From: Eulemur rufifrons
Taxonomy: Eukaryota; Chordata; Mammalia; Primates; Lemuridae
Reading direction: 5' to 3'
DNA: 64,000 nt
NCBI RefSeq assembly: GCF_041146395.1
Contig: NC_090990.1
Span: forward strand, 44,030,001 to 44,094,000
A program made the translations under genes and the position numbers. Under the pieces are notes generated by a model, which had not been told where the DNA came from, searched no databases, and was given only the letters and a program-made list of their open reading frames with translations. Below are positions 53,060 to 64,000 of this stretch, piece after piece (positions within the stretch are counted from its first letter, which is position 1; each line of letters opens with the position of its first letter).

Positions 53060-53960
53060 ACTCCCAGATCATCCCTACCTTCACATTTGGGCTCACATCA
53101 TGTCCACCTCAGGCCTTTCTGACTATTTAATCCTACCCATCCTTCAAGGTCAAGGTCCAGACTGACCCATCTTCTCCAGGAATCCTGTCTGGAGCATCTT
53201 AGGCATAGAGATATCATCCTCCTCTCAACACTGTCACATTTATGGGCTCATTAGGCATTTATCCATTATTGAAAGACAGTTTTGTGCTATTCTAGGAGTA
53301 GTCCAGAACTGTGTGGATCAGAGAATGCCAGGGCTGGATGGGACCTTAATAGGCCAAGCCTCTTGTCTCATGCCTCCAAGCTCGTGCACATAGCAGCCAG
53401 AGTGGTCATCCTCCAGTGCAGTTTGGAGCATGCACCTCTCCTTAAAACCAGGTGACTCTACAACTGATTGCCCAAATGGGGATACTTTCGAGGGTTAAAG
53501 AAAGTGCTTTTATTATAATGCTAAGACAACAGGCCTGAACTAAGATGGTACCAAACAAACCAGGGCACGCAGTCCCTGTGTGACCTGACTCCCTCTCCCT
53601 GTACTCCAGCCAACTGTGGCTTCCCAGCATCTAGTGGACAACTTGTAGCTAACCAAATGTGCCTTGCCTGTTCTGGCCCCTGTGCCTTGCACATGCTGTT
53701 CCCTCTGCCTGAAATGCCATCCTCTCACCCCACCCATTTCACCCTTAAGTCTCAGGCCAAGGGTTGCCCCTTATGTGAAGCCTTCTGTCCCCTAGACAGA
53801 GCAATCTGCCTCTGGCAGATTTGGTTGGTCTCGTACCACATGACCATGGTTACCTACGAGCCAGTTGGCTTCTTCCCCTAGACTCTGAGCTCTCAGAGGC
53901 TGAGTTTCAGCCACCACTGTCTCCCCAGCCACTTGTCCAGTGTCCACACCTGACCCACTG
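53060..53960 (+). repeat. L2 LINE 3' half, sense, broken
   Basis: 53060-53280: cctacccatccttcaaggtcaagg, ctccaggaatcctgtctgg. 53385-53450: cagccagagtggtcatcctcc, ctccttaaaacc. 53640-53960: tgccttgcacatgctgttccctctgcctgaaatgcc, tgaagccttctgtcccc. Order is not strictly 5' to 3', so at least two fragments. Confidence 0.75.
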
Positions 53961-54234
53961 CAAACACTAAGTATTTTGTCCTTATGATTTGACATATGAG
54001 GTAGTTCACCTCTGCACTTGTTGCTCTGTAGTTTCACCTCTTTCCCTTCCTATTTAACTTTGGATGTGCAAAGTTAAGTCGGACATCCCAATGAGGGCAG
54101 ACTTCCCAAGCACAGCACGTCATGAAGGTGGAGCCTTATTCCAGGGAGGCTTCTGTGTCTCTAGCATTTCCAGAAGATTCAGAACCCAAGGTGTGGCCTT
54201 CTGTGTCTCCCACAGGGGCAAATGCTCCCCCATA

Positions 54235-54340
54235 AGGCAAAAGTCTTTCCAGGCGAGGAGGGTAAGGGAGTGATGAAAACGGGGCCTGGTTCATCACAGG
54301 CACTCTAGTCCATGCTTGTTAAATAACTGAGAGAAAGAAG
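54235..54340 (+). repeat. L2 3' terminus, sense, weak
   Basis: gcctggttcatcacaggcactctagtccatgcttgttaaataac. Confidence 0.5.
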
Positions 54341-54469
54341 AAATAGAGGAAGTGAAAGAAGGGAGAAAAAAAATGAGATGAATTTTCTTATTTGGCTTTT
54401 AGACTAAACTCAAATGTCACTTTACAAAAGGGAGTTGGCAGAGTAATAGGCGAATCATAAGAGAAGGGA

Positions 54470-54730
54470 AAGGAACCAGCTTTTATTGAGTGTTTATAGT
54501 GTGTTTAATGGACTAGGCATTTTGTTTACATGATCTCACTTTAATTTAAATGGGGTAACACCCCACCAGAGCAGATATTATCATCTGAGTTATAGAGATG
54601 AGAAATTAGGGCTCAGAGAAGTTAAACAGTGTTCCCAAGGTCTTGCAGGTTTACACTGTGGGTCTAATGAAGTTACGTCAAGATCAGACTTAAACCCAGG
54701 TCTGTGTGACTCCACCTCCACTGATATTCC
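54470..54730 (-). repeat. MIR SINE, antisense, near full length
   Basis: ttttattgagtgtttatagtgtg, tttacatgatctcactttaattt, tatagagatgagaaattagggctcagagaagttaaacagtgttcccaagg, gacttaaacccaggtctgtgtgactcc. Confidence 0.9.
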
Positions 54731-54824
54731 TTCTCATCGGTGAGACGTCTGGGGTCCCCCAGGGGGGCTTTTTAGAGGAGTCACACCCATGTGGATACTT
54801 CTATTCTGAGTGATTTTGTTTTAA

Positions 54825-54930
54825 CACCATAAGGACAAGGACTATGCCTTATTCGCCTTAGTATCCCACGACACTGTCACAGCACATTTCCCTGCAGGAA
54901 ATGCTCAGCGCGTATTTCCTGAACGTCTTA
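54825..54930 (+). repeat. L2 3' terminus, sense
   Basis: cataaggacaaggactatgccttattcgccttagtatccc, gaaatgctcagcgcgtatttcc. Confidence 0.75.
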
Positions 54931-56069
54931 GGACAGGTTCCCTGGCTTTATGTGGTCAATATACCTCAGCACACCCACTTCTATGAGACTTTTGATTCTT
55001 CCTCTCTTCTCAGTCCTGGCTTGTCTACTTCACTTAGCATGAACACAGTGTGACTTCCGTAAGATCCCCACAGCCAATCTAGTAGCACATTGGGATGGTC
55101 TCTCAGGGTCCTTGCCATGTGTTCAATACTGTGTCAGAGGATAGGGCTCGCATATCATGAACTCGCCATATCCAACTGTCTGCTTCCCCACCCCCACCCT
55201 GCATCCTCAAGGTCGGTTCTACACACCCGCTCCTGGCTCCTGCCAATGCGGGTTGCCTAGGTCCTGCAGCTCCCTTAGGGTCTAGTTTCTTTCTTGGAAG
55301 TTCAGCAAGTCCTGGTAGAATTATGGTACACAATCCTCATTCAAAAATGAGGTACATCTGGTGGCCTGGGGGAAGCAGAAGTCTTCTACTTTGCTTGGCA
55401 GAGTCCTCTGTGTCATCTTCAAGTGAGGAGAAAGAGTTACTCCGTCATTGGGAAGACCAGGTCACTTCTGCAGCCCAGGAGGTACAAGCAGAGCTGGGAT
55501 GTCAATGTTCTCAGGTTCTCAGGGGCTTCAACCCAGATGTCTCCACCCCATGTCTAAGGGTCCTACTCCTCATGACCATGGCCTTGGCCCTTGTCATGCC
55601 AGGGTGGAAAAAATTAGACTGTCACCGAAACTCTACTACCCTAGTGATTAAGTCCTGGGATCAATTCTCAGCTTCTTCTGCCCTCCAGCTGCAAGAGATG
55701 AGATGAGAATAGCTGTCAAAGAGGCTCTCTGACTTTCACACTTTCTCTTAAATTAGCAGTTAATCACTTCAAACCTTCACTGACTTTCTCCAGTACATTG
55801 ATAGCAGAGTCATCTCATGCCATAGTCTTAATAATTTCACTTTCCTCCGTATCGCTTGAACATCTGATATATTACACCTGTGGATGCCTTTCCTTTTACT
55901 ACAATCCCATCCCAGCTCTGCAAGAATGAAAATTCTCACAGTGGTGGGGCTAGAGCTCACCAGCGGCTCTCAGAACTCTCCCTGCCCCAGCGATGAGGTC
56001 CTAACTGCCGGCCAGCAGGAGAGTGATCCAGCTCCAAAATGTCAAGATAGAGCCACTCCTGACACCAAC
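54931..56069. other. unassigned unique sequence
   Basis: About 1.1 kb without a recognised repeat. The plus-strand frame 55323-55706 (127 codons) is unrecognised. AT-rich TTAATCACTTCAAACC wording lies near 55760. Nothing firm. Confidence 0.35.
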
Positions 56070-56475
56070 TGTCTTAGGTTGGGTGCCGTGGGAAATAGGC
56101 TCTGAGGCAGATATTTGCATGCAGAAAGTTTATCAGCGGGTGCTTTGGGAAACACCACCCATGAGGGAATATGCAAAGCAGGATTCAGTAGAGGGAGAAG
56201 TTGAACTGGGATGCAACTGTCAGAAGCTCTGCAGTTTGGATGACACTTTTGAATTGTCACAAATTGAGACAAGGGGGCCAGGCTCTTGTCCCCTTCACAT
56301 CAACCTGTTAATGGGTGGGACTCTTGCTATAAGCCGGCAGAGCTTTGCTTGGCGCGGCACCCTTCAACCACAGGTAATTCTTGGAGAGGAAGTCAGCTGT
56401 GAGCTGTCGGTAGCCAACGCTGTTGGCAATTAGATGTCTTAATTGAGCATCTGGGTGGCACACCACAGCATCAAC
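56070..56475 (+). repeat. old LTR-like repeat, unassigned
   Basis: ataggctctgaggcagatatttgcatgcagaaagtttatcagcgg and a gcatctgggtggcacaccacagcatcaactacc end match the layout of an old mammalian repeat that I recognise in part. Family not assigned. Confidence 0.45.
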
Positions 56476-56479
56476 TACC

Positions 56480-56500
56480 CTGAATGAATGAATGAATGTT
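56480..56500. repeat. (AATG)n
   Basis: ctgaatgaatgaatgaatgttt. Confidence 0.85.
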
Positions 56501-56629
56501 TTGCTTGTCTTTCCAACTACCTTGGAAATCCTTGAAAAAAGAGCTTTGATCTTTTGTGGTCTTTTTAGACCCAGCAATGCTGCTTGCCCCGTAATTATGC
56601 TTGGTACCTTAGCCTTAGAAAGAACCTTT

Positions 56630-56790
56630 GAAAATGCCACTCTAATTCAATTTACTTATTTTCTAGATGAAGAAAAAAAAAAAACGAGATATAAAATGTT
56701 TATACAACTTTCCTAAACTCCCACAGTGAATTTGTGATTGAGCCGAGACTTCGTAAGTATTTCGTCAGCCTCAGAAACAGAGGCTTAAAG
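56630..56790 (-). repeat. MIR SINE, antisense, decayed
   Basis: cttattttctagatgaagaaaaaa, actttcctaaactcccacag, gattgagccgagacttcg. Confidence 0.6.
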
Positions 56791-56989
56791 ACACAAACAT
56801 TTCCTCTATTATATTAACATAAAAGAAGTCTGAAGGCCCAGAGTTGGTTGAAGGCTCTGCAGTTATCAGGGACTCCCCATTCTAGCACACGACTTCCATC
56901 CTCAAGGTCACCTCAAGGTCCAACATGGTGCTGAAGATCTATATATGGCATCTGGTCCTAGTTTAGGAGCAGAAGAAATTGGAGGAAAC

Positions 56990-57180
56990 AAAAAGAAACC
57001 CACATTCGTCCCTTTGAGGCACCTTCCTGAAGACCCACTTGCCCCTTCTGACTACGTACCGATGGACAGAACTCTGTCCTGTGACTTCTCCAACTGTAAG
57101 AGAGCTTGGAAATGCAGTTTTATTCTAGATGGCAATTTGCCTAGCAAAAAATAGAAGTTTCATATTTCAGCACAAAGGGG
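56990..57180 (+). repeat. old interspersed repeat, unassigned
   Basis: ctgtgacttctccaactgtaagagagcttggaaatgcagttttattctagatggcaatttgcctagcaaaa follows a mammalian repeat with consensus ...gcaagggaggctgggaaatgtagtctttattc... Family name not assigned. The 69-codon frame 56945-57154 lies on it and is not a gene. Confidence 0.5.
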
Positions 57181-57284
57181 AAAATAAATGTTTGGTAGGT
57201 AACTTATAATCTTTAATGCATTGATTGTGGGGCTGTTAAAAAAGCATACATTTGGGGATTATACCTGGATCAGTCTCCTCCTAA

Positions 57285-57440
57285 TGAAGGACTAGTTGAA
57301 AGCTATTTAACCTCTAGATTTTTAGTTTTTACTTGTGTGAAATGGACAACAATCTTTAACCTCACTGATTTATCGTGCACTAACACGTGGGAAGCAGCTA
57401 GCACGATGTCAAGGACATGCACCGGCAGAATGTCTATCTC
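57285..57440 (+). repeat. MIR SINE, sense, decayed
   Basis: gaaagctatttaacctctagatttttagtttttacttgtgtgaaatgg, gtgggaagcagctagcacgatg. Confidence 0.65.
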
Positions 57441-57849
57441 TCCTTCTCCCACATTATTGAATAATTTGGTTACAGCTTACTGGCACTGCACCACATTATC
57501 CTATTCAAAATATCATGAAGATCAGTTACTATCTAGTTCTTGGAGCATAACTTGGTTGAGACATGTTTCCAGCATTCCACCCATGTGTTGGGTATAGGTT
57601 TGGGGGGAAGAACAGAAAAGTCTGTCATGATGCTTTCAACAGGCTTTTCCTTGAATTCAGCTGGTGGTAGGCAGACATAAAACCAAAACAACCCCCAGAA
57701 CATTTTTGAAATGAAAACCTTTCTTCTTCATTTCATCTCATCTAGACCCGATCCAGACTCTGATTATGGCCACACACGCCTCCTGGACAGATCTTCCCAG
57801 TGTACTGCAGCTGTCATTCCCTCTACACAGACTTCTCTGCCCTTTTGTG
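57441..57849. other. unassigned
   Basis: No repeat or exon recognised. Confidence 0.35.
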
Positions 57850-58300
57850 TGGCTCAGCCCCTCAGACAGCTTCTGTTTACTGAGTCAGGCCCTGCGAGGA
57901 GCAGGGGATATAGAGGTGTGGAAGTAAAGGTCCTTGCTTTTGAGAAATCCCGGTCTAGCACGGGAGACCAATATGTGAATAGATTATACTGCTTACCTTA
58001 GCCAAATGCTCTGTAAAAGGAGCTGGGGAGGACAGAGAAGCTCCTAACCCAGCCTGGGGTGGGGAATTCACTGAGGACTTCCCTGAGGTGATGATGTTTG
58101 AGCTGCATCTTAAAGGATGAAAAAGAAAGCAAGGAGGAGGGAGGATATCCTAGGAGAGAGAAGAGCAAAGACAAAGGCTTGGTGGAGTGACACAGCTTGG
58201 GGTGTGTTGGAAACTCCAGACGGTCTGGTGACAGAGCATGAGGAGATAAGGAGCAGCCTTCATGATTGGAAGGGCCATCGGGTCCTACATGTGAAGTTTT
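57850..58300 (-). repeat. L2 3' region, antisense
   Basis: gtttactgagtcaggccctgcgaggagcaggggatatagagg, gaggtgatgatgtttgagctgcatcttaaaggatg, gaagagcaaagacaaaggc, gcagccttcatgattgg. Confidence 0.85.
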
Positions 58301-58594
58301 AACCTTTTGCCCCATCTCACCTCTCTTCGTGAATTCTGGAAAGCAGAGATTTTTGCCCCATCAGCGCCAGCGTCTCAGCAGTGCTGAGGGTGGGGGATGC
58401 AGAGCAGGAGAGCTGGGATAATTGTTCTGTAATTGATCATCTCGAGAGTTACTTCCAGTTTTAAGATTCTGTGACTCAGGATGCTGCCAGGGCACGTTTT
58501 GCATAGATGTGCTCTTCTGAAAACATCTGGCCTTAAGTTTCTTTGTGTCTTCTTGGCAGTCCCTGATTCTCTTCAAATAGAAAACACACCAGAA

Positions 58595-58835
58595 TAAAAA
58601 TGAGCAGTTTTGAACACCTACATTGTGCTAAACAGCTACTTTCACATGCCATTTCCTTTAAGCCTCACGGATAATTGTGGTAAAAATGATTAGCTTATAT
58701 TTTAACAGAGCAAGAAACCAGTCCAGAGAGGTTGACACGCTAAGGTTATGCAGCTAGTGAGTGAGGGAATGGAGGGTGGGGAGTTAAAGCTCAGATCTCC
58801 CGACTCTAAAGTCTATGCAAACTTCTGCACCACCC
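58595..58835 (-). repeat. MIR SINE, antisense, near full length
   Basis: ttgaacacctacattgtgctaaacagc, tttcctttaagcctcacgg, caagaaaccagtccagagaggttgacacgctaaggttatgcagc, gcagatct-like head end. Confidence 0.88.
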
Positions 58836-59514
58836 TAAATGTCCTGACTGGGTCAGATGGAAGTTTGTTTTACTCTTTTCCTTCCTTCCTCTCCCCAGTT
58901 TTAAATCCCTGCTCTTTGGGAGACTTTCCCTGGGGTTTGACCTTGAACTTGGGACAGTAACCAATAATTCCAAAAGAGAAACCCTGAACATGCTGAGTTT
59001 GGGTTCTCCCTGGAGACCGGGGCTTTGATGGTTCACTCTTGTATTAGCAAGTTCTTGCCACAGACGGTTTGTAATGTCCCAGTATCAGAGAAAGTTAGAC
59101 CTCAGTCTACTGTAAACCAACCCCCATTTTTGTACAAGTGTGGACATGGAGGCTCAGGTTGGGGCAGCAGGTTGCACATGTTCACTCAGGGAGTGAGCAG
59201 AATTTAGTGTAATTTCACGAGAATGTCGTGTTTGCATTTAGCATCTCCCTTCTCCTAGTGGATTTTTGGCTCTGGGAGGAGATGCAATAAGCCAGGCATG
59301 AGTCTAGACATGCAGACTTGCAGCAGGAGTTACTGTGCTGGTTTAGAAACTGATGTACAAACTCCTAGGAGGGTGGGAGAGGATTGTCAGGTTCCTGCTG
59401 ACTTGGGATCTTCAACAGAGAGTTGACTGTTCTCAGCAGGAAGCCCTGGCCTGAAGGAATGTGGAGGACTATGTGGGTGTTGCAGAGAATTCTGTCTCCA
59501 GGAAGGAAAGGAGC
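58836..59514. other. unassigned unique sequence
   Basis: No repeat or exon recognised. A cttttccttccttcctctcc pyrimidine tract lies at 58875. Confidence 0.35.
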
Positions 59515-59655
59515 TTACAGACCATCAGGTACAATCTTCCTATTTTACAAATGAGCAAACTGAGGCTCAGAGAGACGTGGTTTGCCCACAGTTATGGAGC
59601 CAGGGAGTGGCAGAGCCAGGATTCAAATCCAGACCTTCTGAGCCAGGAAGGACTA
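59515..59655 (-). repeat. MIR SINE, antisense
   Basis: attttacaaatgagcaaactgaggctcagagagacg, gccagggagtggcagagccaggattcaaatccagacc. Confidence 0.9.
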
Positions 59656-59664
59656 TGTGTCGAT

Positions 59665-59872
59665 AACTAGAGCACCAGACACTTGGGTTCCATCTCGTGT
59701 CCTGCTGCTTTCTAGCTCCGTGTCGTTGGCTAGTCGCTTCACATCTCTGAGCATCAGCCTCCTTGTCTGTAAAACGAGGTCAATGGTCTATACTCAAGAG
59801 TGTTGCTGTGAGAATGAAGTGAGCCTGTAACACAGGTGGAAGTGTCTGGTACACAGTAGCTATTAACTTCCA
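59665..59872 (+). repeat. MIR SINE, sense
   Basis: gcaccagacacttgggttccatctcg, tgctttctagctccgtgtcgttggctagtcgcttcacatctctgagc, ttgtctgtaaaacgaggtc. Inverted neighbour of 59515-59655. Confidence 0.88.
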
Positions 59873-59924
59873 GGCCAGAGCCTCCCGCCCCACCGTGAGG
59901 ACTTGCAAATGTTACTTTGAGGCA

Positions 59925-60420
59925 GGGGAGAGAGGAAGGTGTCACTGGTTATTTTAAATATAAAGGTGTCAGTTAGGAAGTCGGTGTGTGAAGACACCTG
60001 GTATTCTGGGGAAGAAAGGAGCAACATGGTGTTTCTGAGCACAGGTGTGAGCAGGAGTCTGTGAGGCTGGAGGAGCCAGCAGTGGTGGGGCCTGGTGGAG
60101 TGTGCTGCTGTTTTCTGCCATGTGGGGTAGCTCACACTTACTCCTATAGGTGAAGGGGAACCACTAAAGGTTTTTAACCCAGAAAAATGGCTGGACTGGT
60201 GTTTTTTAAAGTGCCCTGGAAGGACTATGTGTCTAGGTGACAGTGAATATAGGGGAGCTATTAAGAAACTAAGGAGACTGCCCAGGAGAAAGGAACGTAG
60301 GGCCTGAGCCAGGCAAGGAGCAGTTAATGTGGGCTGGATGGCAGAGACAGGAGAGAAAAACCAACAGGGTTTGGAAACTAATTTAATGTAGAGAGTAAGG
60401 GAGAAGGAGGAATCTATGTT
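59925..60420 (-). repeat. L2 3' region, antisense
   Basis: ggggaaccactaaaggtttttaacccagaaaaatggctgg, gaatataggggagctattaagaaac, ggagactgcccaggagaaagg match reversed L2. Confidence 0.7.
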
Positions 60421-60444
60421 TCCTTTTTTCTGGCATTAAAACAT

Positions 60445-61060
60445 GAAAACTTTCCTGTACTGAAGTCACTGTAAACAAAGTGAGAAAGATGAGAGATGGA
60501 TGGGGAAAATCATTTGCCATATATATTAAAGACAGTAGACTACATATAAGTATTAAATAAGAATATCAACTGGAAAAAGATTTTTAAAAATGTAATAGTA
60601 AAAAAGAACTGATGTAAACACATAAATCACAGAAGCAGAAACACAAATGGGCAATACACTTTGGAAAAGAAGCTCAATCTCACCAGTAATCAGGAAAGCA
60701 AATTAAAACACTAAGATATCATTTCATACATATCATATTGGCAAAAACTTAAAAATATGACAATACCAAAAGTTGAGCATGTGAAACAATGAGGAGATTC
60801 AGGTATTACTGGTACAAATCTGAATTGTCACACCACCACTTTGGAGAGCATGTGGGCACCACCTAGTAAATTTGATGATAGGTGTACCCTACCTTCCAGC
60901 AATTTCACATGTAAGTATGTATTATGGAGAAGCTCTGTACATACTCACAGAGAATATGAAGAAACAGCCCTAATGCCCATCAACAGAGAAAGGAATTGCA
61001 GTATACTCATCCGGCAGACTACTTTACAACAGTTAAAAATAAATGACTTGGGCAATTCTG
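60445..61060 (+). repeat. L1M ORF2 3' part, sense
   Basis: gagaaaacacaa-like wording: aagaagctcaatctcaccagtaatcaggaaagc, aaattaaaacactaagatatcatttc, ccaccactttggagagcatgtggg, ccttccagcaatttcac, gcccatcaacagagaaagg, attaccagt-type blocks of L1 ORF2/3' UTR. Many stops. Confidence 0.88.
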
Positions 61061-61237
61061 GTTCTGGCCAAGATGGAATGAGCACATTTAACCTGTGTCT
61101 CTCACTAATTACAGCTATTAATAAAAACCCAAGAGAGAATACATACAGCAACTATCTGAGGACTCTGAAAGGTAAACAATAGTGGTGTTCAGTGGGTTGG
61201 GGAGGGAAATAAAAACTCAAAGACAACCAATATAGGG
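61061..61237 (+). repeat. L1M 5' UTR, sense
   Basis: ggttctggccaagatggaatgagc, atttaacctgtgtctctcactaattacagctatt, acagcaactatctgaggac. It marks the 5' end of a second L1M following the truncated one, interrupted by the LTR-like element at 61238. Confidence 0.7.
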
Positions 61238-61775
61238 TGTATTAGGGTTCTCCAGAGAAACAGAATCAAGCGTGTGTGTGTGTGTCTGTGTAGAGACTTA
61301 TTACAAGGAGTGGGATCACGTGATTATGAAGGCTGTGAAGTCCCAGGACCTGCAGTTAGCAAGCCGAAGACTTAAGACAGCTGGTGGTGCAGTCCCAGTG
61401 TGAGTCCAGAGGCCGGCAGGAGAGCCAATGCTGCAGACCCAGTCCGCAGCCTGGCAGACTCGAGACCTAGGAATAGCTGATGTTTCAGTTTGAGTTTGAA
61501 GGCAGGCAAAAACCGACATCCCAGCACAAAGTTAGGCAAGCAAGAGGAATTCTCTCTTCTTCATGGGAGGGTCAGCCTTTTTGTTCTAGTCATGCCTTTG
61601 ACTGATGGGATGAGACACACCCACTTTGAAGAGGGCCATCTGCCTTACTCAGCTATCACTTCAAATATTAATCTCATCCATAAACAACCTCAAAGACACA
61701 CCCAGAATAATGTTTGACCAACTGTCTGGGCACAGTGTGGCCCAGTCAAGTTGACACATAAAATTAATCATCTCA
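61238..61775 (-). mobile_element. LTR-like element (family A, copy 2)
   Basis: 538 bp, plus-strand ends TGTATTAGGGTTCTCCAGAG and AATTAATCATCTCA (TG...CA). It contains a TG microsatellite near 61272-61290, ccatctgccttactcagc, aatattaatctcatcc and cccagtcaagttgacacataaaatt. Same family as 3290-3755 and 62301-62452. Probably a MaLR/ERVL-type solo LTR; no viral genes. No clear target duplication. Confidence 0.8.
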
Positions 61776-62300
61776 GGGGATAAGTTTCCTGGGTGTTTTT
61801 TCCCTTCCTATATTTCTTGCCTAAGACCCTAAGACAGCCAGGACTATGTAGTAAGCATGGACAGTGAAAACTCCAAGACAAACTCTTTATGGCTACAGGA
61901 CAGGGAAGGGTGGGGGCACCCCCATTTTATTTTACTCTTTTTATTCTCTTACCCTGGTGCCACAGTGAACACTGTCATGAACTATACTGCAGGGGTGGTG
62001 GCAAGAATGGCTTAGTAGGCAATAAAAAGTGTTAGAGAAAAGTCTTCCCTCTGACCAGAAGAAGTGGAAAAAGAGATCCCTGTGGTCTAAAGACTGTGGG
62101 AAGAGGATCCCCATTATTTTGTTCCTGCCCCTTTTTTTCTCACTGATTTATTCTCAGGGTGGACACAGTTGTGAAAAGTGTGTGACAACATGGGAGGCCA
62201 AGCCCCTGGCTTTATATCCAGCATATCAGAATAGGACCCTGTGTATGGGACAGTGTGGAAATCACAGAGAAAAATGAGCTGGAGAAAGCAGGAAACCTAC
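61776..62300 (+). repeat. L1M 5' region, sense (probable)
   Basis: Between LTR-like copies. ggaaaaagagatccctgtgg and gggtggacacagttgtg wording is not diagnostic, but position and orientation fit the 5' UTR of the L1M continued at 62453. Confidence 0.45.
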
Positions 62301-62452
62301 ATTTGGTCAAACATTAGGCTGGGTGTGTCTACAGGGTTGTCTGCAGATGAGATTAATATTTGAAGTGATAGGGTGAGTAAAGCAGATGGCCCTCCCCAAT
62401 GTGGGTGGGCCTCAACCAGTCAGTTGAAGGCATGGCTAGAACAAAAAGGCTG
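62301..62452 (+). mobile_element. LTR-like element (family A, copy 3, inverted fragment)
   Basis: tttggtcaaacattaggctgggtgtgtc, gatgagattaatatttgaagtgatag, agcagatggccctccccaatgtgggtgggcc, gaacaaaaaggctg is the reverse complement of about 61590-61735. Truncated before the remainder of the element. Confidence 0.85.
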
Positions 62453-64000
62453 TGTACAAAATCCTGGGCTCACTCCCAGGATTCACATACAAGGAACTGA
62501 CCCAAAGCAGCATGACAAAACTCTGAGACCAAACTACAATGTAGACCACCGTAGACCTCTTCCTAGGTCTCAGATTGGTCACTGGATCATGTACACATGG
62601 GGAAGACCCTAACAGCACTGCAAAGGCTTTGAAAATGAAACTGGCATTAGAGCCACAGCCCACAAAATGTAGGTTGGGATTTGTGGTATAAACCTAGCTA
62701 TGTTGATTGCTTTAAAAAAAGTCATCAACATTCTTCAGAGATCCTTGACAGGACTCAGAGTCTTATAGCATAACATCCAAATTTGTCTAAGACACGATTA
62801 AAAATTAATCAGTATACAAAGAATAAAGAACTAGGAAAATCTCAATGACTCTCAAAGGAAAGAACAATTAACAGATGCCAACACCAAACTAACCCAGAGG
62901 GTGGAATAATCAGGCAGTGATTTTAAAGCAGCTATTATACTCCATGAAGTGGGAGCAAACATTATTGAAACAAATGAAAATATAGGAATTTTCACAAAGA
63001 AATAGAAGGTATTGAAAGAAATAGAAATTTTATAACTGAAAAATACAATGACAGAAGATTTTAAAAAATCATTGCAGGGGATCAGTGACATAATGGAGAC
63101 AGAGCCAGTGAACTTGAGGAGCAGGGATTGGACTGGCCATCTTTTCTCATAAAGAAACAGATAATAAATATTTTAGAATTTGATGGCCATAAACTCTGTC
63201 ACGACTCCTCAGCTGTACAACTCTAGCATGAAAACAGCCACAGACAATATGTAAATGAATGGAATGGCTGTTTCAATAAATATTTATTTATAAAAAGAGG
63301 CAGCCTAGATTTGTCTTGTGGGCTATAGTTTTCTGACCACTGAGACAGATCTATAGAAGTTATCTAATCAGAAAAACACAGGAAAAACGACTGAAAAAAA
63401 AAAAAACAACCCAGAAACAAATGGAACAATATCAAAAGATTCAACAATCATGTCATTGGAGTTCCAGAAGAGAGGAAAACGAGATCAGTAGCAGAAAAAT
63501 ATTTGAAGAAATAATGGCTGAAAACTTCTAAGATTTGATGAAGGACATGGATTTATAGTTTCAAAAAGCTTTAGTAACCCCCAAAGAAGATAAACTCAAA
63601 GTAAAACACACTGAGACACATAGTAATCAAATAAAATATAACCAAAAACATCTTGAAAGTAACCAGAGAAAATTGGGAACAATGACTGCATATTTCTTAT
63701 CAGAAACCATGGAGACCAGAAAACAGTGGAACAACATTTTTAAAGGGCTACAAAAACAACAACAACGACAACGACAATAAACCCACTACAAACCTAGAAT
63801 TCTACATTCAGCAAAAATATCCTTCAGGAACAAAGACAAATTAAGATATTAAGACAAATTAAGATATCCTCAGATAAAGCAAAATTAACAGAATTTACTT
63901 GTTACTAGTTGACCTGCTCTAAAATAAATGCTAAAGGAAGTTCTTTGGGAGGAAAGAAAATGATAACAAAGGGAAACTTGGACTTTAGGAATGAAGAAAG
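62453..64000 (+). repeat. L1M ORF1 region, sense, split by hAT-type element
   Basis: 62453-63120: ttttaaagcagctattatactccatgaagtggg, gaaacaaatgaaaatatagg, cagtgaacttgagg. 63350-64000: catgtcattggagttccagaag, gaagaaataatggctgaaaactt, atcagaaaccatggagaccag, aaatatccttcaggaac, gctaaaggaagttcttt. This is the 5' UTR to ORF1 order of L1M. Stops and frameshifts; continues past the window edge. An 18-bp near-tandem duplication lies at 63833-63868. Confidence 0.85.
63125..63347 (+). mobile_element. hAT-type DNA-transposon repeat within L1M
   Basis: catcttttctcataaagaaacagataataaatattttagaatttgatggcc, actctgtcacgactcctcagctgtacaac, gaaaacagccacagacaatatgtaaatgaatgg, ggctgtttcaataaatatttatttataaaaagaggc, gtgggctatagttttctgacc follow a well-known mammalian hAT-derived repeat (consensus ...gtaaagggccagatagtaaatatttt...). 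Subfamily not named. Confidence 0.75.

Overview
This window looks like gene-free (intergenic or intronic) nuclear DNA of a strepsirrhine primate, most likely a lemur. The lineage call rests on three nearly full-length Alu elements (two head to tail at 24348-25049, one at 46447-46790) whose middle linker (AAATAGAAAGAAA, then an AT-rich stretch ending TATATATAGAAAAAATTAG) and right arm (GAGGTTGCTGTGAGCTAGGCTGACGCCACGGC) are of the type I associate with lemur Alus, and on a young LINE-1 3' end at 25668-26274. The rest is the mammalian background of MIR, L2, L1M, MaLR LTRs, hAT (MER5A) and Tigger copies. Family names come from memory of consensus sequences; no database search was possible, and edges of old repeats are good to roughly 20 bases.

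I find no protein-coding gene, tRNA, rRNA, snRNA or recognisable processed pseudogene. The longest open frames are 203, 184 and 178 codons; they match no family I know, and several run across MIR or L2 sequence, so I treat them as chance. Bacterial features (operons, CRISPR, ribosome binding sites) do not apply.

Layout. 1-5.2 kb: MIR and L2 copies, including a roughly 2-kb sense L2 with reverse-transcriptase remnants, split by an LTR-like element. 5.2-5.8 kb: the best candidate conserved noncoding element. 6-20 kb: alternating MIR/L2, an L1M 3' end with a second partial copy behind it, a Tigger-type transposon inside a MIR, and MER5A copies. 20.5-23.3 kb: a long antisense L2, collinear over most of its length, with about 0.9 kb of foreign or unidentifiable sequence inside. 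24.3-26.3 kb: the lineage-specific block (tandem Alu and L1). 27.5-32 kb: antisense L2, two MaLR LTRs in a row and the first TTAA-flanked MITE-like element. 33-46 kb: dense MIR/L2 with the second MITE-like copy at 35.5 kb in inverted orientation. 46.4-46.8 kb: third Alu. 46.8-48.1 kb: unique sequence. 48-60 kb: MIR/L2/MaLR. 60.4-64 kb: L1M sequence (ORF2 end, then a 5' end and ORF1) interrupted by LTR-like copies and a hAT-type element.

The most notable things are structural: a pair of homologous TTAA-bounded inverted-terminal-repeat elements, a two-unit Alu sharing one target-site duplication, a three-copy LTR-like family including a fold-back pair, and a high density of MIR. I see no evidence of a novel biological system here.
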